64,000 nt of DNA from positions 1,364,001-1,428,000 of the forward strand of contig CM073193.1 in NCBI GenBank assembly GCA_037042915.1. Reading direction: 5' to 3'. Below, one piece after another: positions 34,008 through 44,671 of the stretch (position 1 is its first letter; every line of letters begins with the position of its first letter). The DNA is from Auricularia sp. M13. Taxonomy: Eukaryota; Basidiomycota; Agaricomycetes; Auriculariales; Auriculariaceae. Made by a program: the position numbers and the translations under genes. The notes below the pieces were generated by a model. That model was not told where the DNA came from. It worked only from the letters and a program-made list of their open reading frames with translations, and did not search any database.

Positions 34008-34786
34008 ATGGTGCGCCGTCGTCGCCCAGCGCAGCGCCAGGACGCTCTGCAGCGCGCCATATAAAATTCCAACGAAAATATATGCGCGCTGCTGGGCGTC
34101 CTGGCCGTCGTTGCAAGCTGAAGCCGGGTGCTCATATATTTCGCTTGCTTTTTTATTATTTCAGGCCAGCGCAGAACTCGCAGCAACATACGCGGCGCTC
34201 ATCCTTGCCGATGACAACATTGCCATAACTGTGTGTCGTCCTCGCGTTTTTGTACAATTTCTTTTTGCTTACTTTGGCTCTTATTCTTATTACAGGCGGA
34301 CAAGATCACCGCGCTGACGACTGCCGCCGGCGTTGAGCTGGAAGCGATCTGGGCGTCGTTGCTCGCGAAGGCGTTGGAGGGCAAGAACGTCAAGGACCTC
34401 CTGTCCAACGTCGGCTCCGGCGGCGGCGCACCGGCCGCCGCTGCCCCGGGCGCTGCTGCGGGCGCTGCTGCCGCGGAGGCGCCGAAGGAGGAGGAGAAGA
34501 AGGAGGAGGAGAAGGAGGAGTCTGACGACGACATGGTGCGTTATCTTACTACATTTTCGATCTTGTTCGTCGCCTACCCTTTTAATTGTCTTCAACATCC
34601 AACTTTTCTATCTTTACTATCACATCCGCCTCTATTAACTCTGCTGTCTTCTATAATCCACTCTTCCCGTCGTTATCACTCTACGAACCGTCCGTCTTGA
34701 CCACGCCACTTTTTATCTTCATTAATCTGCCTCGAATCGAATACTGACCCGTCTTTCTTGAACAGGGCTTCGGTCTGTTCGACTAA
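34008..34786 (+). CDS. RPP1: 60S acidic ribosomal protein P1
   Basis: Four exons, 34008-34010, 34165-34230, 34296-34535 and 34766-34786, join to 109 residues. The first exon is only the ATG, followed by a 154-bp intron, and the protein continues [18 protein letters not shown]. The middle has the P1 dimerisation domain, an Ala/Gly-rich hinge and a charged Glu/Lys run. The last exon encodes GFGLFD, giving the invariant stalk tail SDDDMGFGLFD that recruits elongation factors and is the contact for ribosome-inactivating proteins. P1 pairs with P2 on P0. Assignment to P1 rather than P2 rests on the N-terminal YAALIL-type start. ATG-only or tiny first exons are common in ribosomal protein genes. 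Confidence 0.93.
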
Positions 34787-37161
34787 ATTTTCGGTCGTCG
34801 GTCGTGTTGCATTGTGTCTGCATCGTCCCTCCATTCCTGCTTTCCTTCCATTTCTTCTTTCGCTCGCGCTGTATCCTTGCACGCACCCGCCCCAACAAAA
34901 ATACAATGACCATGCGATAGGCATCGTATGCACATGCAAGCCTCTTTCCCGTACGCCTGACTCCACGACTTGGAAAGCTCGGCCCGCGCGACGATGACTA
35001 CATGACTTGGAAAGCTCTGCTCGCGCAATGACAGTGGACACCTTGACTATGGTCTGGATTGCCTGCATCGGGTGTCTCGGCAGACCGGACGACAGCGCTG
35101 GCATGAAGCGCGTGCCATGCCACTGTCAGCAAACCTGTTCGCGTTCAACACGCTTGACCAGCAGCAACTCAAGATGCCAGGTACCTCTCGCAGCAAGTTT
35201 CTCTGAGTATTTGTCTGTCAGTGGCTGCCACTGCACTGCCTCATGGCGGGACCGGTCTCCCGACGCGCGCAGGAGCTGGTGTCTAGTGCAGGCATCGGCA
35301 GTGGATCTGTGAATCTCGGAGGCTGCTTGCGGAATGCTGTGTCAAAGCTGGAGGATGCAGTATCGCTGTCATTGGCCACCTCCGAGTGTCCGTGTTTGCG
35401 CAGGTACGCCTTTGCAAAAGCGCCTGCGGCCGCCACGTGCGGTGTGGTGTGGATCTCATGTTCACGTTGGCAATCGGCAGACGAAGATCTCACCATTTCC
35501 CCCTCATTTTGACCTCTGCACGATCGAATTCAATCTCAAGTCCGACTCGAACGAACCTATTACATCTCCTAACCACTCGGCACAGGCTGTATACCGTACT
35601 ACTATACCAATTGACAAACTTTGAGATCCGTCAGCGGGACGTGGTAAATAAACCTCAGCGACCTCGTGGATCCTTTGCAGATCGTTTATGCCTGTCTACC
35701 GTGGCTGCTGTACCTCTACGGCGGCCATTGCGCAGTCATTCTGTCTCTCAATCTCTGCACCGATTCTGCCTGACGCCGACCTTCCGACGTCACAGTTTCT
35801 GCGAGCTGTTCCTGACCTTCAATTTCAGTCTGAGCTGTGCGAGCTACTGTATTGTGTGATATCTGAAACGCGACGCCCATTCATGATCACCTCTCCTGAG
35901 ATTTCCGCAGCCACGATGAGTGATTCCTGTCATGTGCGTGGATCGCCCGGGACCTTCAAGGCAGTTCAAAAGATGTTATTCGCCGGATGAATGCCGGATA
36001 ACTGTGAGAGTGTAAGGTGTAACTCCCGTGGGCAAGCAAGTGGTCATCCCCCGATGCGGGAACACTGAAGATCGGTGCGCAGGACGGTGAGTCGGTGACG
36101 GCCTCCTGTCGGCGCTGCTGGTCACGGCGAGTTTCACTTGCAGTCTGACTCTGAGCCATGTTTCGCAGGAGATTCAACTGACTCCTTGCCAATGAATGTA
36201 CAGTTTATTTGAACCTCTTCGGATCTTGCGAACCAATGAGATGGCACCGTCTGGCTGTACAGTCCCCCGAACGAGCTCTGCTGACGCGCGCTCCCCATGA
36301 ATCGGGCTTCGGGCTGCCCGAACGGGACTCCGATGCATGACCAACTCCCAGCGTCCGGAGGCGGGAGTAGTTTATTCATGCGTTATACATTGCAGCGCTC
36401 TTTCGCAATGCGCTTCGGGGCAAACAGGCAAGGTTGAAGGCAGTGACACTGAACATTCGAATTCGAACGCAAGTCTCAAAACCATTCGACATCTTCCGGG
36501 CCTGAGTCCGCCGTTTTGGCAATGGACTCGATTGCCGTGTTGGGCGGCATTTGTAAGTTGTTGGCCCGAAAAGGATAATCGATGAATGTGCCGGGTGCCT
36601 GGAATCTTCGCAGGATCGACGTCATCGGACCTTGAAACACCGTACGCTCCTGCGGATGCCCGCGACCAGCGCGCCTTCTGCATCTGCTTCAGGCATTCCG
36701 CCCTGTGCGTCCCGAAGCGGCGGCGTACTCACCGCGCGGCGTGCGGCCGACGACACCGAAATGTTGACAAGAATACTTGCTGTATCATGTATGACGTGCT
36801 GGCGCTGCGGCAATTTGCAAAGTTTCACAGCCAGATAGGTAAACCGGTAATCATAATTATTCAAAGCCAGCTCAACTGACGCTTCGGCACGCAGACGCGT
36901 CAGCTTCTACTATCGACTGAATGACAGGTTCGCATGACCACGGGGTGCACGTCGGAGGTGTATGGCCTCCGAACTGCTGTCTACGACGGTACTCGGTAGC
37001 TATAGGACGCAGGATGTTCAGTAACGCTGCTGACCAAGGCGCTTAGAAATGTGAAACGCTGAGGGATACGGGCAGCGCACGAAATGCTGAATTGATTCGA
37101 GTCATGGAGGGTTCCAGAAGGGTACCGTACCTTGCGGTGTACGGGGCTCTGTAATAGTGAG
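34787..37161. other. Intergenic, nothing recognised
   Basis: About 2.4 kb. No conserved frame was found on either strand and no clear repeat. Several 80-150-codon frames exist but have no homologue I know and no promoter-like start. Confidence 0.5.
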
Positions 37162-37168
37162 TATAAAA
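37162..37168 (+). promoter_or_regulatory. TATA box of the small Cys-containing orphan
   Basis: TATAAAA, 71 bp ahead of the ATG at 37233. The leader is unspliced and short. Confidence 0.6.
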
Positions 37169-37232
37169 CCTTCGCGTTTCTGCATCGGGGTGGGCATCCG
37201 GAAATCCAGAACCCACTCTTCACCAACTCGAC

Positions 37233-37481
37233 ATGCAGTTCATCACCACCACCCCCACGACTTGCACTTGCGGATCTCAGACCGAGGTAAGCAGTCGCGG
37301 TATCAACTCGCTTCCTGATGCAGCAAAGACTGACATCCAGCAGCCGTCGTCGATCTTGTCGATACCGGTCTCGCAATGCAATTTCGTCGCGGTCAAAGAC
37401 GCGAACGGCGTTACGCGCTGGGTCAAGCAGCGCGACTGCGGTCTGTCCTCTTGCACGACATCAGATAAATATCTGAAGTAA
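37233..37481 (+). CDS. Small cysteine-containing orphan protein
   Basis: An ORF of 82 residues behind a strong TATA box. It starts MQFITTTPTTCTCGSQTE. A good GTAAGC..CAG intron of 54 bp (37287-37340) lies in frame, so the protein is either 82 residues or, more likely, 64 after splicing. The spliced product would have five Cys, with CTCG at the start and C-(7)-C-like spacing near the end (DCGLSSC). It resembles small stress or metal-binding proteins in general form, but it lacks the dense Cys-x-Cys pattern of metallothioneins. There is no signal peptide. Possible further splicing at GTAAGG over the stop codon is not excluded. Confidence 0.45.
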   Translation: MQFITTTPTTCTCGSQTEVSSRGINSLPDAAKTDIQQPSSILSIPVSQCNFVAVKDANGVTRWVKQRDCGLSSCTTSDKYLK

Positions 37482-38954
37482 GGCGGGCGCTCCTCGGACT
37501 GCTCCTACCGCGCCACGTGAGTTTCCACGATGCTTCGCCCACCGCCACGTGCGCTGAAACTAACGTCAAATGATATCCGCAGCGGTTAATCGTTGGCACT
37601 ACATAAGGCACGGCGGTTTCATGCTGCTTGGCTAACTGCTAGCAGCGCCGTCCCGTCATGCTCTCTAGATCTATACCTCCATACCCCAACTCAGTTGCTC
37701 ATGCACTCTCTGCTTTCTGATGCTTTGAAAATTGCTCTGACTCCCATGTATCGCTATATTGTGGACTCAGCACTGTCTATATTTCTCCAATAGATAATAA
37801 TCACTGTTGTAATCTTCGTGTTCACTGTGTATTTGCCTCTTACCTCAGCCTGACTCAGCATACGATACCTGTGCACGCCGTGCTACAACCTAAGCGCTGC
37901 AGGATGTCTACAAATTGGTTCTGGACCTCAGAAGTGCACAAACAGAACGCTGTCCTGCGAAGGTAATGAAGGACAGAAGCATGAAGCCATGGCACAACGC
38001 CAAGCTATCCCGCCGCACCGGCAAAGTCTGCATGCACTGCGATCTCCGTGGCTGCGATCTCGAAGTTCCAACCCCCAGTGCCTGATGGCCAGATCGGCCT
38101 CCAACATATGATCACAACAGCCGAATTGGGAAGCTGCGATTTGGCTCACGCGAGGGAAGCTCCGAGGCGAGCGGTGTCAAACTGCCAGCAAGGCATGCCT
38201 TCCCTTGTCTATGCCGCTCCGGGTGTCCATATCGGAAATCCTCCCTCATTCCCAGCCGATTGTAGCAAAAGGCCGGATAAGAAAAAGCTGCCGATTGTCA
38301 GGTCTGCTACTGCGAGCCAGCCTTGAGTGCCAGTGCATTTTCTTCCTGGAAGCCTCCCGAGCGACGGTGGTCGCCACTCCGTCTACATAGGGGTGGAGCA
38401 GGTGTACGATCTGCAGAATGTAGGCCCTGGACTGCGAGCCGGTCCTCCGGTACGAAAGACCAATGATGCGTCGCAATCGGGAGATAGAGAATAAGGGATT
38501 GAAGAGGTTCTCACGGTCGTGCAGCCATGTTTGTCACTTGTGCGGTACGGTGCGACCGGCATTCCATGCTTCCAATCCTGCGCTGCCGAGACTTCGACGT
38601 GCTACTCCTGTTGCCCTGAGATGTCAACCCCCAGGATGCATGGTAACGGCACAACTGGATTGCTTTAGGTTCAGGGTGCGGGGGCGCGATGTGGACGGAT
38701 CCACATGGCCTGAGACGCCCGAGCGCGCCACATGCAGCAGCGGCGGCGTCGGCCACTGGCGAGGCCGAGGCCGCTGAATCTTAGATCTTGGCTGAACGCT
38801 GAAAATGATACGGAATGCAAGGAGAGCCAGGAGGCGTGTATAACGATGTACGATGTGCAATGCAGCAGACGCGCGAAAACATGACAGCGAAGACAAAGTA
38901 TGCAAAGCAAACGGATTTGTGACACCTACTCAAGATACCGAGGTTGAATCCAAG
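37482..38954. other. Intergenic, nothing recognised
   Basis: About 1.5 kb between the small orphan and the 3' end of the minus-strand F-box gene. No conserved frame or repeat was noticed. Confidence 0.5.
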
Positions 38955-40497
38955 TCAAATCGGCCCTCCGACCGGCGAGGGCAGCGCGAGCCCAAATGGC
39001 GGCCGGATGGGAGCGCCAAAGACGTTCTGCACGACGATGCCTTCGCGCGTCGCGCTCTCGACCCACCGCTGCCAGAAGAGATACATGACGGTGCTCGCGT
39101 TGACGCGCGGGGCAGTGGCTGCCGAGGGCGCCCCGGACGAGACACACGTGAACGCGCGGATGATCGACAGACTGGGAAAGCGCGTGCGGTTGAGGTTCGT
39201 GAGCTGTCGCAGGACGTTTACGTGGTGCTGGCTCGCGACGAGCGTGTCCAGCGAGTGGATGTTGATACGCTCGATGCGAGGATGCGCGGGGAGGAGAGTG
39301 TGCGGGGCACTCCACCCCGAAATGCCGTGACGGTGAGCAGCCGCAAGTTCGGCACGAGGGAGGCTATGCTTGAGGACGCTGGACACGGAGACTCAATTTC
39401 CAAGTGGTACAGTTTCGCCCCGTGCGCCGCCAGAAGGGTGCCGAGCCCGGGACCTGTATGAAGGTGACCGCGGAGCTTGAGAGTGTGGATGCGAGGAAGC
39501 GACCAGCTGGAAATCGTGCTCAGCACCCGATCCAGGACCGGGTCCGGCCCCAGGTACACCTCCAGGGAGCGGATGTTACGGAAAATCAGACAAGAGCTGG
39601 TAGCCGCAATGCATTGCCAGTCAGCAGTTGCGAGGTCTACTTCAAGGGTGTGGAGATGGGGACAAGAGGCGAGAGAGTCGACCAAAGCCGTCCACGGGTG
39701 CCGTTCTTGATAGTACGACACATGCACACGGCCCAACGTCGCGAAATTGCGCTGAGCCAATCGAGGAATCATAATGCTGAACTGCGCCTCCTGTTGCCCC
39801 ACGTTTGTGTAGGTCGACTGTTTGTCGCTGAAGCTAACGAGGCCGTCCACGGAGGCGAGGATGTCGCGGATATCAAGCGCCGAGCACTGGATCGTATCGG
39901 CGCTGTAACTCTGCACATCGACATCAAGGCGGCGGATGAGCGAGCCGCGTGCGGGCGTACTGCGCAGCATGCGAGCGAGACGCTGCGCTTGCCCTCGCTG
40001 GTGGAGCCAAACATATTGCAAGAGCAATGCCATTGCTGGCCCGTAGAGTCTTCTGCTGATGAGGCAGAATGACCTGCGGCTGACCATCGCAGAGACGTAG
40101 AAGCCAAGCATGAGGTGAGGCGGGTAGTTGCGCGTATCCCACGGCTGCTCGCATTGCACGTTGAGCGGGTCGGACGGAAGACGCGACGCCAAAGTGAAGA
40201 TATGAAGCCAGAGCTCTGAGGGTAGGAGATCCACGACGGGCCTGGCGCGTCTGGTGTGCGACTGCGACAGAAATCCTGTGAGGCCGTGGCTGGAGGAGGG
40301 AGATGGCGTCGTTGGCGAAGCCATAGGCGACGTCGAGTTGGGCGCCGTGCTCCTACTGGACGGAAGGGTATTCAGCGCCTGCAAAGAGGCTCTCGCTGCA
40401 CTGCGCACCTCAGCCTCAGCCACCCTCGTTGGACCGTGAACGACATCCGTCGCGCAAAGTTGGACCTAGAGAGCTCATCCTCCAGGCGGTTCGACAT
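38955..40497 (-). CDS. F-box-like protein
   Basis: Three exons, 40497-40466, 40424-39311 and 39269-38955, join in frame to 486 residues. Both inferred introns are 41 bp, near the lower limit. The start (MSNRLEDELSR) leads into an Ala-rich helix and a Ser/Pro/Thr linker, then the F-box LLPSELWLHIFTLASRLP, followed by Leu-rich segments (LHTLEVDL, RSLEVYLGP, HTLKLRGHLH). It is a putative substrate adaptor for an SCF ubiquitin ligase. Without the second intron the frame would break at about 39310; the intron has the minimal ends GTGCCC..GAG and a weak donor, so that join is the least certain part. The first exon join is supported by the typical basidiomycete F-box leader. Confidence 0.65.
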
Positions 40498-41608
40498 GGC
40501 GCATCGAGGAAGGTCATGGTGAACGGGCTCGCAAGAGGGTGGTAGAAGAGAACATCGTGGTCCTGTGGCTGTCCCGGATCCTTTGAACGGTCCGCCTGGC
40601 ACGGATGTTCGGGGAAATCGTTCTACGTAGACCAGCATCTGCAGGATCTCAAGACGTTGGAGATCTGGACATGCGGACGGTCCACATTTATACGAATTTT
40701 GAAGATTTCGTGGCGCGAGGGGAGAGGACATTATGCCCGGCGGCCTCGCGCGATGGCTCGGGCATCAACGGCCGCTCGCACACGACAGCGGCCCCGCGCT
40801 ACCATTTTAGGCGCTGAGATAGCACGCGCAATCATAGAGACGGCCTTAGACGCCATATAACAGGCCTGAATCGTGGCAAAAGCCGCTTGGATCGTTGTGC
40901 CAAGCGCCGGACGATGAGGTCCAAGGATCATTGCCACAGGCTGGGGATCTCCGTCGTTACATCCACCGGCTCATGTCCTGAGAATCATTAAGTATTAGAG
41001 AAGCCACAGGGCACCAGTGCGCGTCATTTGGAGGATGGGAACGACGTGCAACCTGAAGGAGGACGACCTGCAACCGAGTCAGAGGGTAAACGTTACATCA
41101 CTGCGCCGAGCCTTACGACAAGTTTCCGTAAATTTGAGAGCCCACGGATGCAATGTGCGAACACCACGACGGGCTCTAAGGTTCGGAAACTTGAGGCGTC
41201 CGTTGTGCGATCATCGACACACATTGCCAATGCCACAAGCTGTCCTTCCGCGTCGGTTTCGACAAATTTACTATATGAGAATCTGGGCTCAACTCAGCGC
41301 AGCCGCGCGAGACGGGAGATCTACATGAGCACAGACATGTGACTGTTATCCAGATGGCTCGGACTTCACACGAGACTAACCCGGGGAGTGTTTCGGGAAG
41401 CATGGCTTGCATTCCGAACTGCAAGCACATAAGCATGGCGAATGTCTCCAGCGCTCGATTCAGAACGGCGCCGCAGGGCCATCTACATAAACGAGCGGTT
41501 CATGGTGAACGGACCTGTGTTAAGTTGCGCTGTCTCTGCGCGACGCAGCACCGTTGACGAGCGGGGTAGACAAGGCCGTCCCGGGCGTCCGGTGCCGCGC
41601 GCTGCTTC
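40498..41608. other. Intergenic, nothing recognised
   Basis: About 1.1 kb between the start of the minus-strand F-box gene and the 3' end of the Med31 gene. No gene or repeat recognised. Confidence 0.5.
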
Positions 41609-42106
41609 TCACTTCAGATTCACGCCGGGACTCGAGGTTTTGCGGCGGTACGGCCGGTTTAGGCGGGATAGCCGGTTCGCGCCTACACGAGATGTTTTTG
41701 AGTTCATATCTGCCACTAAGCAGCGAATAGCGTACCAGGTTCTCCAGTGATCAAATTGCTTCTGGTTTAGGTACTCGCGCCATTCGTCTTTCCCGATTTC
41801 CTTGCGGAAACTCTCGTGTTGCAGAAGATCCAAATGGTGTAACGCATGCGGATACCTATCGAGGCTTAGCATGCGGCCATTCCACCATTTTTCAACTTGC
41901 TGAATGAACCGTGCGTATTCCTTTTGCTTCCAATATTGCAAGTACGACAGATAGTTAACGAATTCCGCTTGAGCGAGAATGCCTTGTTGAGCCAGGGATT
42001 GCAGGTAGTATGGATTCGCGAGCGCTTGTACAAATTCGAGTTCAAGCTCGAACCGTTCCTTGTTCAACGTGCGCGGCGATGGTGGACGCTGTGGTGAAGA
42101 GCTCAT
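41609..42106 (-). CDS. MED31: Mediator complex subunit Med31 (Soh1)
   Basis: Two exons, 42106-41901 and 41855-41609, encode 150 residues. The Med31 core is unmistakable: RFELELEFVQALANPYYLQ, LAQQGILAQAEFVNYLSYL, YWKQKEYARFIQYPHALHH and LLQHESFRKEI. Med31 is a small subunit of the Mediator middle module that binds Med7 and helps RNA polymerase II transcription. The intron at 41856-41900 is 45 bp with GC..AG ends (GCAAGT donor). Removing it restores the family's FI-YPHCLHHL block; retaining it adds 15 residues without a stop. An in-frame ATG at 42286 would extend the protein by 60 residues, but the ATG at 42106 is followed directly by the usual short Ser/Pro leader, so I prefer it. Confidence 0.92.
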   Translation of the reverse strand: MSSSPQRPPSPRTLNKERFELELEFVQALANPYYLQSLAQQGILAQAEFVNYLSYLQYWKQKEYARFIQQVEKWWNGRMLSLDRYPHALHHLDLLQHESFRKEIGKDEWREYLNQKQFDHWRTWYAIRCLVADMNSKTSRVGANRLSRLNRPYRRKTSSPGVNLK

Positions 42107-42636
42107 GGCGGTCGCAGTCAGAGTTGCGGAAGTTGCCGGAGCGTGTGGCGTCCGTCGAGTTTGTTCAATCCACCTCCATTCCGTCCTCCTCAACTGCCTC
42201 TCAGCACTTTTATAGTGTTTAAAATTTATGCTGAACGGGATTTTAGGGAGCTCAGTCCGCTCAGGGACACCCGCATTGCGCCGCATCGGTCAAAACCCGC
42301 GGCGCTCTTGAAAATGAGTTCTGCGATTTGCGCTTTGTATGATGTGATGTCTGGCTTAATTAAGCCACTTTCACGAGTATTCTGTCCTTCGTCAAGCATC
42401 ATTTCAGCCAAAATTCCCGAATTCTGTCACAACCGATCTTGCTGCCTGCTTAGTATATAAACAATACTTTCGTCTAAATTCATAACTCAAGAACTGCAAG
42501 TTTGTGAATGAGGATCATGCTCAATTTAGCTGAGAGCCCCGGATCAAGTCAATCCGTGCCGGCACGGTATGACAGTAACTCCGCTCAGTAAGCTCTCTTG
42601 CCCGTTGTTTCACTTCGAGTTGGGCCAGCTCTTCAG
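42107..42636. promoter_or_regulatory. Divergent promoter region (Med31 minus, membrane protein plus)
   Basis: A 530-bp gap between two start codons on opposite strands. It is AT-richer than the flanking genes, with TTAATTAAGC near 42358 and TATATAA near 42454. It must contain both promoters, but I cannot assign elements to one gene or the other. Confidence 0.5.
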
Positions 42637-44219
42637 ATGCATGGTCATGTAGCAGCTCTTTTGTTCCTCGCCGTTTCTGGCATATGCAATGCAGAGCTTG
42701 TTCTCCAGCGGGCTCTGAGCGGCTCCACGCTCCTCGACGCGTTCGATGTCGACTCCAACGTCACTGGCCCCGGTTTTATATTCGCAGATCCTACATTCAC
42801 ACAGTCGCGACTAGCTTATGTTGAGGAAGACGACACATTGGTATTACGGGTGGACGATTCACTCGTTCAGTATAACGAACTACGACAGACGGTCAGCATA
42901 ACCAGCAAGGAAGCTTGGGGCTTGGGCTCATTGGTCGTTCTGAATATCACACATGTGCGTAGGTATGATAGTTTCATGATATCCTGCTGACCCTTGTACT
43001 GTAGATGCCGTGGGGCGTGCGTAATTCAGCTGCATCCGAGTTTTCGACCAATGCTTACAACAGCCCGCAGTGCAGTCTCGCACCAACCTTCAGCACCTAC
43101 TCTTACAAGCCTGCTGATGGCGGGTGCGTATCCTAGCAAAGTGACTTTAGACCTATTCACCCCCACAGCAGCGCAGTGACTGTATTCAAACGTCGGAACC
43201 TGGTGCGTTTTTATCCTATGTTGATCCCAGTACATTCACTCCAGGTTTTTTGGCTCCAGCAAGCCAACAGTACTGCGGTACGTAAAGTCTTATTTCAAGT
43301 CCTTCGTCTTACACGCATATCTCAGGTTCTATCGCACATGAATGCCTCCTGCCACCTGGACTCGCGCTCCCTCGCGCCGACCATGCTGGGATACATCTCT
43401 CAAAACATGACAGATTGCACGAACGGCCTTCCGTGCGAGATTGACTACGCCCCAGAGTATGAAATTTCTCCGGACTGCAGCATGGCGGGCACTTTCGTGC
43501 TCTACCTCGCTGAAGAGGCCGTGTCGTACGTGATCACACTACCTTTTTCAGTATCCATTTTGATATTTGAGAAGCATCTGGTTCTTTCCTGTGCGCCACG
43601 GGACCTTGCACCGCTAGAATACGGTTCTGAGAACTATCACAGGCCCACACTACGACAACACCCCTGGTTCTCAAAAACGACACGATCCAGTCCACAGATA
43701 TGCTAGGGCCGCCTGCAGCCCGCTTTTCTTTTACTGGGGAGTCCTGCAGACTTCGCGATGTCATCCTGCCGCAATATCTAAACATTGCGCTCCCGTTGTG
43801 CGGCGAAACGTGAGTCAATTCCTGACATGTAGACCTTCGATGATTACAATACACATAGCCAAGCCGACATTGGCGAGTTCAATGACTCCGAAGGGCTCTG
43901 CACAGGTAGCTGCTATGCGGATTGGGTGGTCGGGGACGGGACACCCTACAAGAACGCGACTATGAGTATTGCGTCGCTGCGCATCTACTCCAATGCGACG
44001 CTCAGCAATCCGTCACCCGTGACGCCCATCATTCCTTCCCCGACAGACGCCCCGTACCCGCATCCCGCGCCTAATCTCCCGCGACAGGTGCTGCCCGTCG
44101 TTGTCGCCGGGTCCGCCATCGGCATGCTCCTTGGCATCGCGTCGTGGGTTGCGGGGAGCAGGTTGCCTGTTACCATCAAACGACCGCGATTACGAGCGCC
44201 GCGACGCGCAGCACAGTAG
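42637..44219 (+). CDS. Secreted type I membrane protein, possible ConA/GH16-like lumenal domain
   Basis: Seven exons, 42637-42954, 43005-43123, 43169-43202, 43245-43277, 43326-43529, 43643-43809 and 43859-44219, join to about 411 residues. A signal peptide (MHGHVAALLFLAVSGICNA) is followed by a beta-rich domain with LAYVEEDDTLVLRVDD and VSITSKEAWGLGSLVVLNITH, then NASCHLDSRS, CEIDYAPEYEISPDC and LNIALPLCGE. The end is a Pro-rich stalk, a transmembrane helix (VLPVVVAGSAIGMLLGIA) and a short basic tail. The N-terminal pattern resembles fungal GH16 or concanavalin-like glucanases, but I do not see the catalytic E-x-D-x(x)-E signature, so it may be a non-catalytic surface lectin-like protein. Several splice sites (43168-43176 and 43529) were chosen by frame and have alternatives. 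Many N-x-S/T sites fit a glycosylated exterior. Confidence 0.6.
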
Positions 44220-44671
44220 ACTGGAGGGACATGAATTCACCATACTACGTTATTGTGCCTTATAGTATCTCTATATAATCAGGTTGATTTCACCTCTGAC
44301 AGAAAGGCTGGATCGATCGACGAATGCCCTCATCTTCTGTAACTCAGTTCGTCTAGCGGACTGGATGAACACTGGATGCATAGTCTGTAACGGTACCTTG
44401 CACAGGTAAGCTTTAAGCAGAGAGTGGCGGTATGGTGCAAATGCTGTTCAAACTACAGACGGTTTCGACTCGTCGCGAGCATTGGCGAAGGGATTGGACG
44501 TCACGGGGTGAATGGAGGCAAATGGACCAGAAAGCTGGGTAACCATTGTGCCCTCTGCATGCAAAAAAGGATACAGCTAAGCGCATGCGAACTCACAAGT
44601 AGAGAAGAACAAAGTTGGAAATTTTAGCAGTGCCAGCAATAAAGGGCAACAAAAAGCGGTACATATATACA
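44220..44671. other. Convergent 3' ends, nothing else seen
   Basis: Gap between the end of the type I membrane protein gene and the end of the minus-strand F-box-like gene. It should hold both 3' UTRs. Confidence 0.5.

Noticed and set aside
33781-34317. 178-codon plus-strand frame behind a TATA box
   Set aside because: It runs through the P1 start codon and introns in a different frame and is better explained as 5' UTR plus intron of RPP1.
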